Both the position numbers and the translations under genes were made by a program. Below the pieces are notes generated by a model. That model saw only the letters and a list, made by a program, of their open reading frames with translations, did not search any database and was not told where the DNA came from. A stretch of 64,000 nt of DNA, from positions 115,318,682 through 115,382,681 of the forward strand of contig CM057466.1 in assembly GCA_030035585.1 (NCBI GenBank), read 5' to 3'. The stretch's first letter is position 1. Each line of letters begins with the position of its first letter. This document shows, in pieces, positions 1 to 11,330 of this stretch. This DNA comes from Dugong dugon (lineage: Eukaryota; Chordata; Mammalia; Sirenia; Dugongidae).

Positions 1-1027
1 TGTTAAGGATATTTAAAACAGTAAGTTTGCAATTATTGTGAAAAAAGTTATAAACCAGATATTTTATATTTGGGATATTTTGTACTAATAATTCAAGAGA
101 GGTAGATGCTATTAAGGCTTTTAAACATTAACAATTCAGTTATTTGACATCAATCTATAGATGTTTGTGCTAAAGAGTAAATAGAACCAGCCTATAACTT
201 CACCCAGCAACTACTATATCTTGACTTATTACATGTTGAGAAAAGACCACCTTATAAAAGAAGCCAGTCTTGAAATTGTACCAGCAATGTATCAGAGACA
301 TGACAAAAATACCCCCTGCCCACATCACAGAGAGTTTTATAGCTACATTAGCCTTATAGATTTTCAGTTAGGGGCTATAAGCTATTGGAGAAAAAGGACT
401 TTATCGATAAATATTTGTAAATAATTAGTTTCTCCTGAGCAAAACTCCAAACATTTTTCATAATCTCAGTACATTTCATAGGATTTTAAGAAAGCCTCGT
501 ATATTGTTTTAATTTATACACCATTCATTTGAAATTAATTCCTTCTCTACTTAAAAGACTCTCCCTTTATATTCATTCTCATTTCATTGCCATCTATTAT
601 CCAGAATCTTCTCTCATGGTTTGTTTTTTCTATTATTTATGTTTCAACCTTTATCCTACCACCCTTGGCAACCATTTGCTGAAGAATGGCAGGAGGCCAA
701 GTTTTGAATGAAAACAATATTTTGGTTATTTTCAAGGATGGTCCCTGAGGCTAAGTTCTGAGCCCAATAATCTTTTCCTTTCACTGGCCTGAATTAGATT
801 CCCAGCTTTGGAAACATATACCCAGTGGTCTTCGAAGAAATGAATATATGGCTGGACTTAGTATTTCAACGAGACAAATCCAATATTTCCTCACAAGCCC
901 TGAAAAAGGGAACTGGGATGAGCTCTTCTCTTGACACCATCCCTGGACTGCTGGTTTCAATTTGGCTCAAACAGCAACCACTAAGGTGTGCAGATCAACG
1001 TGCCGGCAGGAACCGGCAGACTCAGCA
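1..1027. other. Unrecognised AT-rich intergenic sequence
   Basis: No coding exon, RNA gene or repeat family is recognisable here. The short open frames are below 110 codons and have no family resemblance. Confidence 0.5.
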
Positions 1028-1151
1028 GTGTGTGTGTATATGTGTATGTATTATGTGTATAAGTGTGTGCATGTATGTATATACGTGTATGTGTGTGTCT
1101 ACATGTATATGTACGTATGCATATATGTGCATATGTATGTGTATGAGTGCA
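1028..1151. repeat. TG/TATG-rich low-complexity tract
   Basis: About 125 bp of alternating purine-pyrimidine sequence made of TG, TATG and TACG steps, an eroded (TG)n microsatellite. The open frames across it (repeating C-V-Y-M residues on +, H-T-I on -) come from the repeat and are not genes. Confidence 0.85.
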
Positions 1152-3074
1152 TGAGAGACTAAAGGGCTAAAAGGGCCATGGCCGAGCACACGTGTGTGTG
1201 TCCTGGCCCTGAGACTTCGCATGTCGCCCCAGGATGAATTCAATCATGAGGAGAGACGGGAAAGGACAGATGCATCGTAACTCAGTTTCCCTGTCATGTA
1301 TGGTTGATGAGATTTACCTTTATTGGCTTTGGGATCATTACAAGGACAACTGTAGGCCATGTGAAAACAGAAATAAGTGCACTAAAACAGTATTTGTAAT
1401 CACAGATACAAGTTATCACCATGCCAAGTAGCTAGTCTTCCGGAATGAACTACAAAGAACATAATCTTGCAGGATAATGACATTGTTTGCCTCTGGATAA
1501 AGCTCATTTGAAAAATCTTCTTAAACCCCAACCTTTCTTGTAAATCTATGGTAAGAACTAATTTAAATTAATTTCATCTCTCATTTCAATATTTTTAGTA
1601 AAACTTTTCCACTTTATGATAATGTATATATACCAGAAAGTGAACCTGTAAGCATCAAATTCCTAAGTAGAGGCATGCTTACTTGAGCTCAGCAAATACC
1701 TGTTTTCTAGGATAACAAGTTAAACTTTTTGAGTAGAAAGTAATGCTGAGTTTAATTATTTTATTAATGGATACTCCCTGAGAAAAGAAATGCTAGTTGT
1801 TCTAAACTCGGTGGACGCAGAAAAAATAGTTGGTATATGTTTTCAAGGCTAGGTTGATTAAAAAAAAAATATACGATATTCCACAGGCATTTAAATGCAT
1901 GTTCAATATTGCCTTGTATTTTCCTTGGTTTTTGTAATTAAAGAGATGAAAGCTTTTTTTGTTTTGTTTGATGTTTTGGAATTCCATTAGCAGAATCTTT
2001 ACTCGTGTTTTAGAGGTAATCTTGGAATATTTAGTGTCCTAATGTGGGTAGAGCCAAAGTCATGTTCTCTTTCAGGATGAGGTATTTTTATGTGTTACAC
2101 GCGTATGAGGAGCCGTAATCTCCCCGGCCAGTGGGTAACGTTGACGGCTTCTTTTCTATGAGCTCTGGAAATTTACATTCACCATCTGCACTGTGGTAAC
2201 CTTTGCTTCTCACACTGTAGTCAGCTTCATTTGGAAATGTGAAACCAAATTTAAGGAATACATTCCAACCTCTCTAAGCATTTAAAATACTTTCAAAAAA
2301 AGGTTTTTTTTTATTTGATAAAACAAGTTCTCTGGCAGTTCAAATGCCAGTATTCTCCCCACCCCACCCCAACCCAAACACCTGAAGTTTAAAGGTAGTG
2401 AACAAAATTGCTTTCCTGGGCTTCTGTGGCAACTCTGTTCTTTGGTATTTTTGTGACCCCACTAGTGTCTGGCTATGGGCAGCTGAGGTTTTGACATCGG
2501 CGTTTAGCAATTACTTCTTAAGTAACACTGGCACCGTTTCCTTAAGGACATCATACTCAAACGTGTGTCTGCCGTGGTACAGGGGCTGTGACCTGCCATC
2601 GGCTTGAGGTTTTAAGCCTTTGCAGAGCAGACTTCACATAGCATTTTCGGCTTGGAAGTGAAGGGGATGACGAATTGTCGGGCTGTGGGATGTCTGGAAC
2701 ACTGGACCACCTACCCGCTCCCTGATCTCATCTCCACCACACCCCAGAGGGCCAGGCACAAGGCAAGATCAGACCACGGTGAGGAGGACATGGATGGAAG
2801 ATCCCCATAATTCCAGAATGACAACAGGTGCCAGGGTGACAGCTGCTCTGGGCACTGGGGTATTTGAGGTGCTTTAGCCACAAGCCTGTATTGGGCTGTG
2901 TGGGGCCCCTTGGGATGCCCAGGCCCTCCTCAGCCATTCCAGTGCAGAGGGACAGCTCACACCAGCGGCACCTCAGACCCCACAAGCTGCATGGAAAGAA
3001 CAAGCATAAGGGTCAGAGTGAGCCACAGACAAAACCCTTTGGTATCCCTGAGGACATCTGCCCATGCCTCACTC
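1152..3074. other. Unrecognised intergenic sequence
   Basis: No repeat family or gene is recognised. The first half is AT-rich. From about 2650 the base composition becomes GC-richer, but no exon-like open frame with splice signals stands out. Confidence 0.45.
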
Positions 3075-3246
3075 CTCCTTGTGTAGGGGTGAGGGGGCAG
3101 GCCCTGAGGTCCCCGGATTAGCTCCATCAACACACATCCTCCACAGGTAGGGGGTGCAGCTCTGCACTTCTCAGGTATGCTGCCACGTTGTGTCACGTGT
3201 GTAGTATCTACTTTCGTGCAGCTAGAGGTGAACACTCGTGTAGTGA
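3075..3246 (+). repeat. Dispersed inverted repeat, copy 1
   Basis: About 170 bp that reappears reverse-complemented at 8535-8712. Shared landmarks are a run near 'GGGTGAGGGGGCAGGCC', then 'CATCAACACACATCCTCCAC', then 'GCACTTCTCAGG', then 'GTTGTGTCAC', then 'GTGAACACTC'. Judged by eye, identity is about 80-85%. Similarity stops abruptly on both sides. I do not recognise the family. It could be an unclassified interspersed repeat or a local inverted duplication. Confidence 0.7.
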
Positions 3247-4350
3247 TGTGTCACACACCAGGTGGTCCCAGAGATCCCCTGGACAGGGGCACAGCTTGTT
3301 AAGTGTAGGCACTGGGAGGCAGCCATGAGCTCACTTGCTGGCCACTCTGTGCCCGTGGTAGTGCCCTCTCTGTGCCTGTTCTGTGCCCAAGGCAGTGCCC
3401 ACTCTGTGCTTGGCTGTATTCTTGGCACTCAGAATACAGCTCTGCGGAAGACAACAGCCCTGGGAGCCCACGGTGGGCGTGCAGAGCAGGAAGACCCACA
3501 CCTACTGCAGACGCGTTGCTGAAGGTGACCTCGCGATCCATCTCCTGACAAATTACCACGTCGCTTCAAGCTGCCAGCATTTCTGTAGTCAAAAGTCGGC
3601 CACATGGAAACGAGAGATGAGAACAGCAGCGCAGCAGGTATGGCCACTGGCATCTCCTGAAGGTTCACAGGTGGGTCCCAGCAGCCATTGTCTGAGTTCA
3701 GATTGAGATCTTAAAATGAAAGGTCACTTAAGTGTCAGGCCCCAGGACTCCGGCCGGGCGGCTTTGTAAGACCTCTCGTGCTGCTCCACACCCATATGAC
3801 AGCACACTGAAATGGAGCATATTTTTTCTCTGTCAGCAATTTGCTTCTGCCCATCTGTGCCCCACCCCCACCCCCGACAGGCAGTTGGCTTCCTTGGGAT
3901 ATTGTTTTATGAAGTGAGAATAAGTGATTCCTGTTTAATACCCACACATGTTGCCCAGTTATGTCAAACTGTTTTATTTCAAAAACCTTCGCTCTTGTGT
4001 CCCTGTTCTGCGCTCTCTGAAAACAACCCCATCACCAATAGGCAAGCTGGGCTTTCTGGTAACTGCTGAACTCTTCTTTTTCAGAGTTCAGAATGCCAGG
4101 TAAGGCTTTCCTATGCCATGAAAACCTGTAGCAGCTTAACCTGTAGTAGGAGAGAGCTGAGTCTGAGGTGTGAACTGGCTCATGGACTAGAGTGCTTAGT
4201 ACTGATCACCTATACCAGGAGAGTTGAGGCCAGAGTCAGCCTAAAAAAAAATGGGCAAATTACAGTACACCTCTGTAGGGACATTTAAGGATGGTAAAAT
4301 ATAATCAAAAAACATTTGTTAAGCCCTGTTATAACATTCCCAGCTTTATT
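3247..4350. other. Unrecognised intergenic sequence
   Basis: No gene is recognised. Around 3340-3430 there is short-period internal repetition of 'CTCTGTGC' words. The overlapping open frames on both strands have no family resemblance. Confidence 0.45.
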
Positions 4351-5045
4351 AGATGGATGGATGGATGGATGGATGGATGGATGGATGGATGGATGGATGG
4401 ATGGATGGATGGATGGATGGATGGGTGGGAGGATGGAAGGATGGATGGATGGATGGATGGATGGATGGATGGATGGATGGATGGGTGGGAGGATGGAAGG
4501 ATGGTTGGATGGATGGATGGATGGATGGATGGATGGATGGATGGATGGATGGACGGATGGGTGGGAGGATGGAAGGATGGATGGATGGATGGATGGATGG
4601 ATGGATGGATGGATGGGTGGGAGGATGGAAGGATGGATGGATGGATGGATGGATGGATGGATGGATGGATGGATGGATGGATGGATGGATGAGGGGTAGG
4701 TGGATAGATGAATGGATGGATGGATGGGAGGATGGATGAACAGATGGGCAGATGGGCGAAAGGATGGATGGATGGGTGGATGAGTGGGTGGATGGATGGA
4801 TGATAGATCAATGGATGGATGGTGGCTAGATAGATATATCCATACATGCATAGATATATAGATCCACCTACACATACATGCTAGATAGATGATGGATGAA
4901 TGATGGATGGATGGGTGGATGGATAGGAGGATGGATGGATGAATGGATTGATGACAGTAGATTGACAGATGGCTGGATGATGGATAGATACATCCAAACA
5001 TGCATAGATATATAGATCCATTCATGCATACATGATAGATAGATT
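4351..5045 (+). repeat. (GGAT)n tetranucleotide array with higher-order interruptions
   Basis: From 4351 to about 4690 the sequence is almost pure GGAT. It is broken four times by the same 16-bp variant block 'GTGGGAGGATGGAAGG', starting at 4425, 4485, 4561 and 4617. The spacings are 60, 76 and 56 bp, all multiples of four, so the variant has been copied as part of longer units. From 4690 to 5045 the array decays into GATA, GATGAATG and similar steps. The long open frames here (up to 259 codons on the minus strand, Ile-His-Pro-Ser repeats) arise because a 4-bp repeat translates as a 12-bp period without stops. Confidence 0.97.
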
Positions 5046-5211
5046 CATAGATATTACTGCTCACTCTGTGTAGGGTCTATTGGTCAGAGTAGAACGATGA
5101 GCAATCGGGAGAATCCCATGCTAAGATCATGAGTGTTCTGCACGGTTAATTTGTACCCTCTACGACTCACACCAATCTTCCTCTTTTCAATAGATGTTTT
5201 ATCCTCTATAC

Positions 5212-5400
5212 CAGTGCTTCTCAAAGCATGCATCAGAATCACCTGGAGGGCTTATTAGAACAGATTCCTGGGCCTCACTCCCAGAGATTCTGATTCAGTA
5301 GGTCTTGGGAGTGGGGCTGTCATATTTGCCTTTCTAACACTCTCCCAGGAGATGCTGGTGCTGTTGGTCCAGGGACCCATTCTGCATACATAATGACTAG
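5212..5400 (-). mobile_element. MER5A-type hAT-Charlie non-autonomous element
   Basis: It begins with the terminal motif 'CAGTGCTTCTCAAAG', followed by 'CAGAATCACCTGGAGGGC', then 'GATTCTGATTCAGTAGGTC' and a GGTCCAGGGACC stretch. This order is that of MER5A in reverse complement. The far end is eroded. MER5 elements are internally deleted, non-coding hAT transposons amplified before the placental radiation. Confidence 0.8.
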
Positions 5401-5564
5401 AGTAGTCCTTAACGCCAAGGGCACACAGAATCCCCTGAAGAGATCTTTGCGACATCAAAAGCCAGGCAGGTCTGTCTCCAGGCGCATCGAATCAGAGTCA
5501 CTGGAAGTGGAGTGAGGTGCTGTTGTGTACTGTGCAGGCTGGTTTCAAAATTGCCCATCCACAC

Positions 5565-5672
5565 CAGTGCCTTTCAAAACGATGCTATCTATGAACACCA
5601 CCTGGAGATTCGTTAAAATGCAGATTCTGGTTCACTAGGTTTGGGGGCTGAGATTATGCATTTCTAACAAAA
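5565..5672 (-). mobile_element. MER5-type hAT fragment
   Basis: A second eroded copy starts 'CAGTGCCTTTCAAA' and continues with 'CACCTGGAGATTCGTTAAAA', then 'CAGATTCTGGTTCACTAGG' and 'TTTCTAACAA'. It resembles the neighbouring MER5A but is shorter and more diverged. Confidence 0.65.
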
Positions 5673-5681
5673 CGTCCCCAC

Positions 5682-5883
5682 AAAAAAAAAAAAAAAAAGT
5701 TGCTGTCAAGTCAATTCTGACTCATAATGACCCTGTAGGACAGAGTAGACTGCTCCATAGGGCTTCCAAGGTTGTAATCTTCATGGAAGCAGGCCGCCAT
5801 ACTTTTCTCCTTCGGAGCAGCTGATAGGTTCAAACTGCCAACCTTTCAGTTAGCAGCCAAGTGCTTAACCACCAGGACTCCTT
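5682..5883 (-). mobile_element. AfroSINE
   Basis: The reverse-complemented SINE begins with an A-rich tract. It continues with 'CAAGTCAATTCTGACTCAT' (tail), 'GTTAGCAGCCAAGTGCTTAA' (tRNA-like head with A-box region), and ends 'CCAGGACTCC'. It is of the full-length type, including the middle segment around 'CTTCGGAGCAGCTGATAGG'. Confidence 0.92.
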
Positions 5884-7594
5884 AACAAGACCCTAGGGGA
5901 TGCCAATTCTGCTGGTTTGTCCATGCTCTGAGTGTCGCAGGCACTGCTAAAAAACAGAATAAACCCTCCGGTAACTGGAAAATATGAGAAACTCATGTTC
6001 AACATTACCTTCTATCAGCTACAAATGCATTTGTCTGCAAAAAAAACAGAAACCACAGCTAATAGATTAAATAGGGGCTATTTTTCTCATGTAACTCTAA
6101 GTCCAGAGTAAGTCTTTGCTGGTGATTCAGGTGCCCAGTACCCACTGATGCCACCATGCTGGCTTTGTCCTCATGCTTCTTGCCTCATGAGCACAAGATG
6201 GCTGCTGCAGTTCCAGCAATTATATCCATGCTCCAGTCAGAAAGAAGAACAAAGGGCAAAAGGTACAGAAGCCAATACTGCATCTCTTTATCAGAAAAGT
6301 GAAGGCTTTTTCAGAAATCCCACTCAGTGTACTTCTACTTATGTTTCTTGGACCAGCACTGAGTCACAAGGCCACCCCTCACTGGAAAGACTGGAAAGGG
6401 GCTGGGGAGAACAGGAATGGATGAGAAATCGAGTCAGCTACCCACAGTAGCTCCCAGCCCTCCCAGCCTCATTGACAGCTAGCCGGAGTCAGAGAAATCT
6501 TCCAGTGCTATCTCCATTCTGCTCAAGGTCTACTCTGCCAAGCCCATGAATTAAGTAGGTTAATGGATATCATCATACTATCCCTGGAGAGCATAAGCTT
6601 TATAGTCAGACCTAAGTTTGAGCTCCAGTTCTTACACTCATTTACTTTGTAAAGGTAGGCTAGTTACTTGTGATGAGTCTTAAATCCAGGATTTGTAAAA
6701 TGGGCCAGGGTGCTGCTTGCTGGACTTCTATAAGGATTAACTGAGCTGTCAAATCTCCCAGCATGATGCTGGCCATCGCCAGGAAGACCGCTTGGCCAGA
6801 ACACTTTACCCTGGCTCTTCCCACGTCACTCTTCCTTTCCTCAAGGATCCTCCCTGTTGTGGCATCACCCAGGAGGTCTTCCCTGACCCCACCTGCTTCC
6901 CAACCAGGCAAGTCCATGGTACAGGGGCCTCACTATGGCTGGCCCGTAGCACTGACGTCATGTTTAACTGAAGCCACCTGCTGACCTGTTCATCTTCCCC
7001 ACTTCTTTGTTGGCTCCTAGGCAGAACCAGACCTCTCTCTTCAGGTGTGTCTTCAGCATTGAATATAGTGCCTAGAGAATATTAAGCAATCAATAGCTTG
7101 TTGAACTTCAACTAATTTATGTGTTAAATTCCCCTCCACAGGGATGTGTGTTTTGAGCAAGGCCTTTTGAAGAAAAGCCAACTTGAGCCCCTCCGGTGGC
7201 CCTTGGAGCTAGCCCGCTCCTCACAGAGCTGAGAACTGGTGGTGGTCACCAGTCCTTCCACTGATATTTATTGACTACCCACCATGCACCAGCAACATGC
7301 AAAGCAATTGCAACTTTTAGCTTTTTAACTCTTCCAGCAGTATTGCAAGGTGGATGATGTACCATAGTATAGAGTTTATATTCCTTTCTTACTTATAGTA
7401 ATTTAATTCTAAAAGACATGTTTAACATTGGATTAACACAACAATGAGCCTCAATTTGTGGACTTAAAATGCAAAGGCAAACAATATAAAACAGTGGTCC
7501 AAAGGTTCAGAGTGGTACAGTATAATCCAGAGACCCCACCTTTAAGTCAATTATGCCACAGTTTCAAGGTGAGGAATTCAAGCATAACTGTTCG
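5884..7594. other. Mostly unrecognised sequence with a weak MIR-like segment
   Basis: About 6590-6775 resembles an eroded MIR core: an 'AGCATAAGCTTTATAGTCAG' start, 'GTAAAATGGGCCAGGG', and 'AAGGATTAACTGAG'. The remainder, including 7260-7345 (a possible old repeat), contains nothing I can name. Confidence 0.4.
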
Positions 7595-8115
7595 AGAAGG
7601 GCACCTTAACAGTGACTTCATTTGCTCAACCACTCAACAAGTGTCAGTGGGTGCCAGGCACTGGGTTAGGGGTTTAACATACAAGACAAAGCACTGTCCC
7701 TGCCCTCCAGCAGCTGACAGCCTGCAGGAGAGAGATAATCACAGCAGAGTCTGATTGATGCTGACGATGGTGAACTGTGTGCTAAGGGAGCACAGAGGTC
7801 TTGATGGAAGAGGTTCTTGTAGAAGAGGTTCCACGAGGACTGGATCATGGAGGATGAGCAGAAGAAGCATGACATCCTGCCCAAGGGGAAGCCAAGTCCA
7901 TGTTCAGCCACAGGGAGAGGCTGGCTTGTTGGGAGCATACAGCCTTTCTGTGTGATGGGGTGGGAGGAGTGGGAGAGAGTCGAGGCCCCAGGGAAGGCTT
8001 GAGTATGACAGGGTGCAGACAGCCTGTGAGCCCTACTAGAGAGCATTGACCATGCGTAAGTGGAGCAAATGTTGAGGTCAGATCTGCAGTGTGGAACTAC
8101 TACCCTAACGAGGGG
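7595..8115 (+). repeat. Ancient interspersed repeat (unclassified by me)
   Basis: It carries the 'GGGTGCCAGGCACTGGGTTAG', then 'CTGTCCCTGCCCTCCAGCAG', then 'GAGATAATCACAGCAG' order. I recognise this as a widespread eroded mammalian repeat class whose members recur at 26255, 26870, 29526, 33440, 41335 and 44330 in this window. I cannot give the exact Repbase name from memory. Confidence 0.45.
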
Positions 8116-8199
8116 CCGGAGGGGCGCCAGGCAGAAGGGGGTTGAGACAGACCGTGACTGTGCACTAGCTGAGCTGAGCTTGACACAGGCATGACGGAG

Positions 8200-8440
8200 G
8201 AGGGCAGGGGGCACTGGGCCCCATACAAAAGGGGAGAGCAGGGGGCTCTGGGCCCCACATGAGGGACAGGGCAGGCCAGGTGCTAGGTCCCTCATGAGGG
8301 AAGAGGGCAGGCCAGGTGCTGGGCCCCACACAAGGGACAGGGCAGGAGGTGCCGGGCCCCCCATGAGGGACAAGGCAGGCCAGGTGCTGGGCCCCACACG
8401 GGGGGAGAGGGCATGCCAGGAGCTGGACCCCACAGCTCCA
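8200..8440 (+). repeat. Minisatellite, about 34-bp unit, about 7 copies
   Basis: The repeating unit contains 'GGGCCCCACATGAGGGACAG' followed by 'GGCAGGCCAGGTGCT'. Unit landmarks fall near 8217, 8250, 8284, 8320, 8355, 8389 and 8423, a period of 33-36 bp. It is G-rich on the + strand. The 311-codon minus-strand frame spanning 7666-8601 depends on this array and is not a gene. Confidence 0.85.
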
Positions 8441-8534
8441 GGAAGGCACCAAGCTCTGCCTATCTGGAGGTTGGGAGTGAGGCTCAGCCTCGAAAATAGG
8501 ATGAAGAAGGTCACATCTTTAAGGAGGGCAAAGT

Positions 8535-8712
8535 CTGGATCGCTACATGAGTGTTCACTTCCAACTACAAAAAAGTAGATCCTACCCTTGTGACACAACA
8601 TGGCAGCACACCTGAGAAGTGCCGAGCTGCACCCCCAACCTGTGGAGGATGTGTGTTGATGGTGCTAATCCAGGGAGCTCAGGGCCTGCCCCCTCACCCC
8701 TTCACAATTCTC
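8535..8712 (-). repeat. Dispersed inverted repeat, copy 2
   Basis: This is the reverse complement of 3075-3246. On the + strand it reads 'GTGTTCACTT', then 'GTGACACAACATGGCAGCAC', then 'CACCTGAGAAGTGCC', then 'TGGAGGATGTGTGTTGATGG', then 'GGGCCTGCCCCCTCACCCC'. The arms lie about 5.3 kb apart in opposite orientation. Confidence 0.7.
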
Positions 8713-11120
8713 TAGAGCAGAGTAAAGGGAACTATGCTAGGAGTTCTGTCTGCCACACAAGTCAAAGTGAATAGAAAGAGGCTGTGGCTCACAGTCCAGA
8801 TAGGATGGGACAGGGTCAACGAGGTGGGCCACCTGGGCTGTCATCTGAGCAGCAGCTCAGCTCCCCCATGCTCTGCACACAGTGACCAGATGTCCCTGCT
8901 CTCCAGGATGGTCCAGCAATGCCCACAGGCAGAGTTCTGGTCTACTTTGCTCTCACTATGCCTGCCACGTGGTTTTAGTTCATTTGGTCTCCATTTCAGA
9001 GGAACACACCCATGGCCCCTGGCTAAGTGCCAGACTGGGTAAAGAAAGGCTAGGAGGTGGTGAAAGCATGGTCTACAGATGATTACAAGCTCCTAGTACT
9101 GGTCTTGTATTCACAAAAGGAAAGTTCTTTATTTGGACTCCAGCCTCAATGGATCTGGCTGGAAGCCTCTCTTACCCTTACTCTTAGACACAAGAAGGGT
9201 ACAATAAATATTTGTGGATGAACTGAAATTAGTGCTATATATGGGCGAGGAGTATTCTCAGAACTCTAAAGCAGCTTGGGTGAGCAAAGAGGGAAGCTCT
9301 TTGCCAGAGAGTCGTCGTACTTGCTCCTTCTCTGTCTTCTCCAGTTTTAATAGTAATTATTGACAGGGACGCTGAGTGGTTTTTCTGCAGTCCCATACCT
9401 TCATTCAGCTTAATGACATGGGGAACTACAGATGGAGGTGAGGATAACTTGAAAAGAAAAGGGTATTATTGGTGAGTGCAGTGGAAGCCTTGCAAATTTG
9501 AGAGGGTAAATTGAAATTTTACAGGACTAATGAGTTTTTGAAAACTCTTAGCCAGGCTTGTCTAAATCGTTCTCTCCCCATTTAAGATTTTCTAAATTAG
9601 AAACTCAGAAATTTCAGTAGCTGTTTTGGTCCTGGAATGAATAAACAGACAAAGTAGATGATGTGTTTTCATTGATTAAACTTAGGTTGCATCTTGCTTC
9701 CATTGTAATTACAGTGTATTATTCTTGTTGCACTTGATGGGCCGTTCAGTGTACTTGCTTTATTTAGCAAAGATCTAGATACTTTGTAAACATTGCTAGA
9801 ATTCAGCTGTCAGAAAGCAGTGAATTCTAAGCACGGGGAAGTAGCAAGAGCTATTTAATTTTTTGATGTACTATGGTGTTCTGGGACATTTTTATATGAA
9901 TCTAAAATTAAATTTTGAGACAAATGCACCATTTCTGAAATTGTTTTTAGTTCAAAGACTTTATAACCCAGTGGTTATTATAACCTTTAATTTGCCTCTT
10001 GGGCATCAAATTTGAACTACATTCTTCATGGAAGATTATTACGGATCCCGAGCCACATTAGTATGTTTGAAACCAAACAGCTTGCTTTCCGTGGTAGACC
10101 TTTCATCCATTATTGTGAGCTGCGAAAGTAACCTTTACTTTTATTATAATTACCAGCCATTTTATCTGATACCACTGTCCAATTGGTTTAAATATTATTT
10201 GCCTCAATGTATTTCATTTTATTGCCCTAGGGAATTGTTATTCCCACTCATCAATTGAGATTGTACTTTACTTTGCATTTATATACCTCCATTACATAAC
10301 ACTATGTGGTTGAATGTGAGGAATATGCTAAATATTCTTAAGCATAATTTTCTCCCTAAGCAGATCAAGCAAGGCCATTTTGTCTTTTGCACAAATCATC
10401 TGTATAATATTTTATCTCCATTGCCTGAAAATGTTCTTAATACAGATAAATCAAAAACTAAGTTGCTCACAGTTTATCTTTGCAATATCTGTGAAATAAT
10501 TATAAATTCTAAGTTGTGGGGTTTTAGTGTTTTTTTTTAAGCTTGCTTACTTGTTGCCCATATTGAAACTATAACAGGTACTTTGCTCATGTGTTAGGAA
10601 TCTTTCAGACTATCATTAATACTGTAATCCATACTATTGTTCCATTTTGACTTTAATGCTACAACAATCTATTCTGAGATTTTTACTTATCACCTTCAGA
10701 ATAAGCAGTTTCTATAAATCTCTCTCTTTTAAACGAAGCTGCATACTCACTCGTTACCTCTCAGTTAAAAGAGGTTTAAAGGTTTCTAGCTGAGTGCCAT
10801 TTCAAAACGTGAGTCACAACCCATTTGTGGGTTGTGAAATCAATTTAGTGGCTCTAAACTAGCTTTTTTTCTTTTAAATGAAAGAAAATAGAATAGAAAC
10901 TATCAGAATACATGGCAAGTTGAAATGGCCAGTTTCAGTTTCTGTACATATCTGTGTATGTGCTGGAGCTCGGTGTGAAGTGGGTCACTGTCAAAAAGCT
11001 TGAAAAACATTGCTGTTTGGATGGACCTTTTCTTTCTATCTTTCTTCTTCTTCTTCTTTTGTTATTAGTTTGCTTAGGGTTAAAGTTTAAAGGTAAAAAA
11101 TCTAAAGTCATCCTGCCTAA
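8713..11120. other. Repeat-poor, AT-rich intergenic sequence
   Basis: I recognise no gene. The part from about 9300 to 10900 has no recognisable transposon and contains homeodomain-like TAATTA words. It is the kind of interval in which conserved non-coding elements of a SALL-type locus might be sought, but conservation cannot be judged from one sequence. Confidence 0.4.
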
Positions 11121-11330
11121 ATTCAAGGTTGGGCTCCATCATTTGCTGGCTGTGAAATCTTAGGCAAGGTTACTTAACCTCTTTATGCCTCAATTTCCTC
11201 ATCTGTAAAATGGGCATAACAATAGCACCTGATTCACAGGCTTGTTGTGAGGGTTACATTAGTTAATACACATAAGATGCTTAGACCAGTGCTGGCATAT
11301 AGCAAGTATCACGTAAATATTAGCTATAAT
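11121..11330 (+). mobile_element. MIR SINE
   Basis: The order of motifs is the MIR core and tail: 'GCTGGCTGTGAAATCTTAGG', 'GTTACTTAACCTCT', 'CAATTTCCTCATCTGTAAAA', 'TTGTTGTGAGGGTTA', and 'CTGGCATATAGCAAGT'. Confidence 0.92.

Noticed and set aside
825-1243. Cys/Val/Tyr-rich and His/Thr-rich frames
   Set aside because: Products of the TG/TATG tract on either strand.
4285-5064. 259-codon minus-strand open frame and several plus-strand frames
   Set aside because: They are translations of the GGAT tetranucleotide array (Ile-His-Pro-Ser or Trp-Met-Asp-Gly periods), open only because the repeat contains no stop in any frame.
7666-8601. 311-codon minus-strand open frame
   Set aside because: It runs through the 34-bp G-rich minisatellite and flanking unique DNA. 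It has no recognisable domain, and its Gly-Pro-Ser-Leu periodicity follows the DNA repeat.
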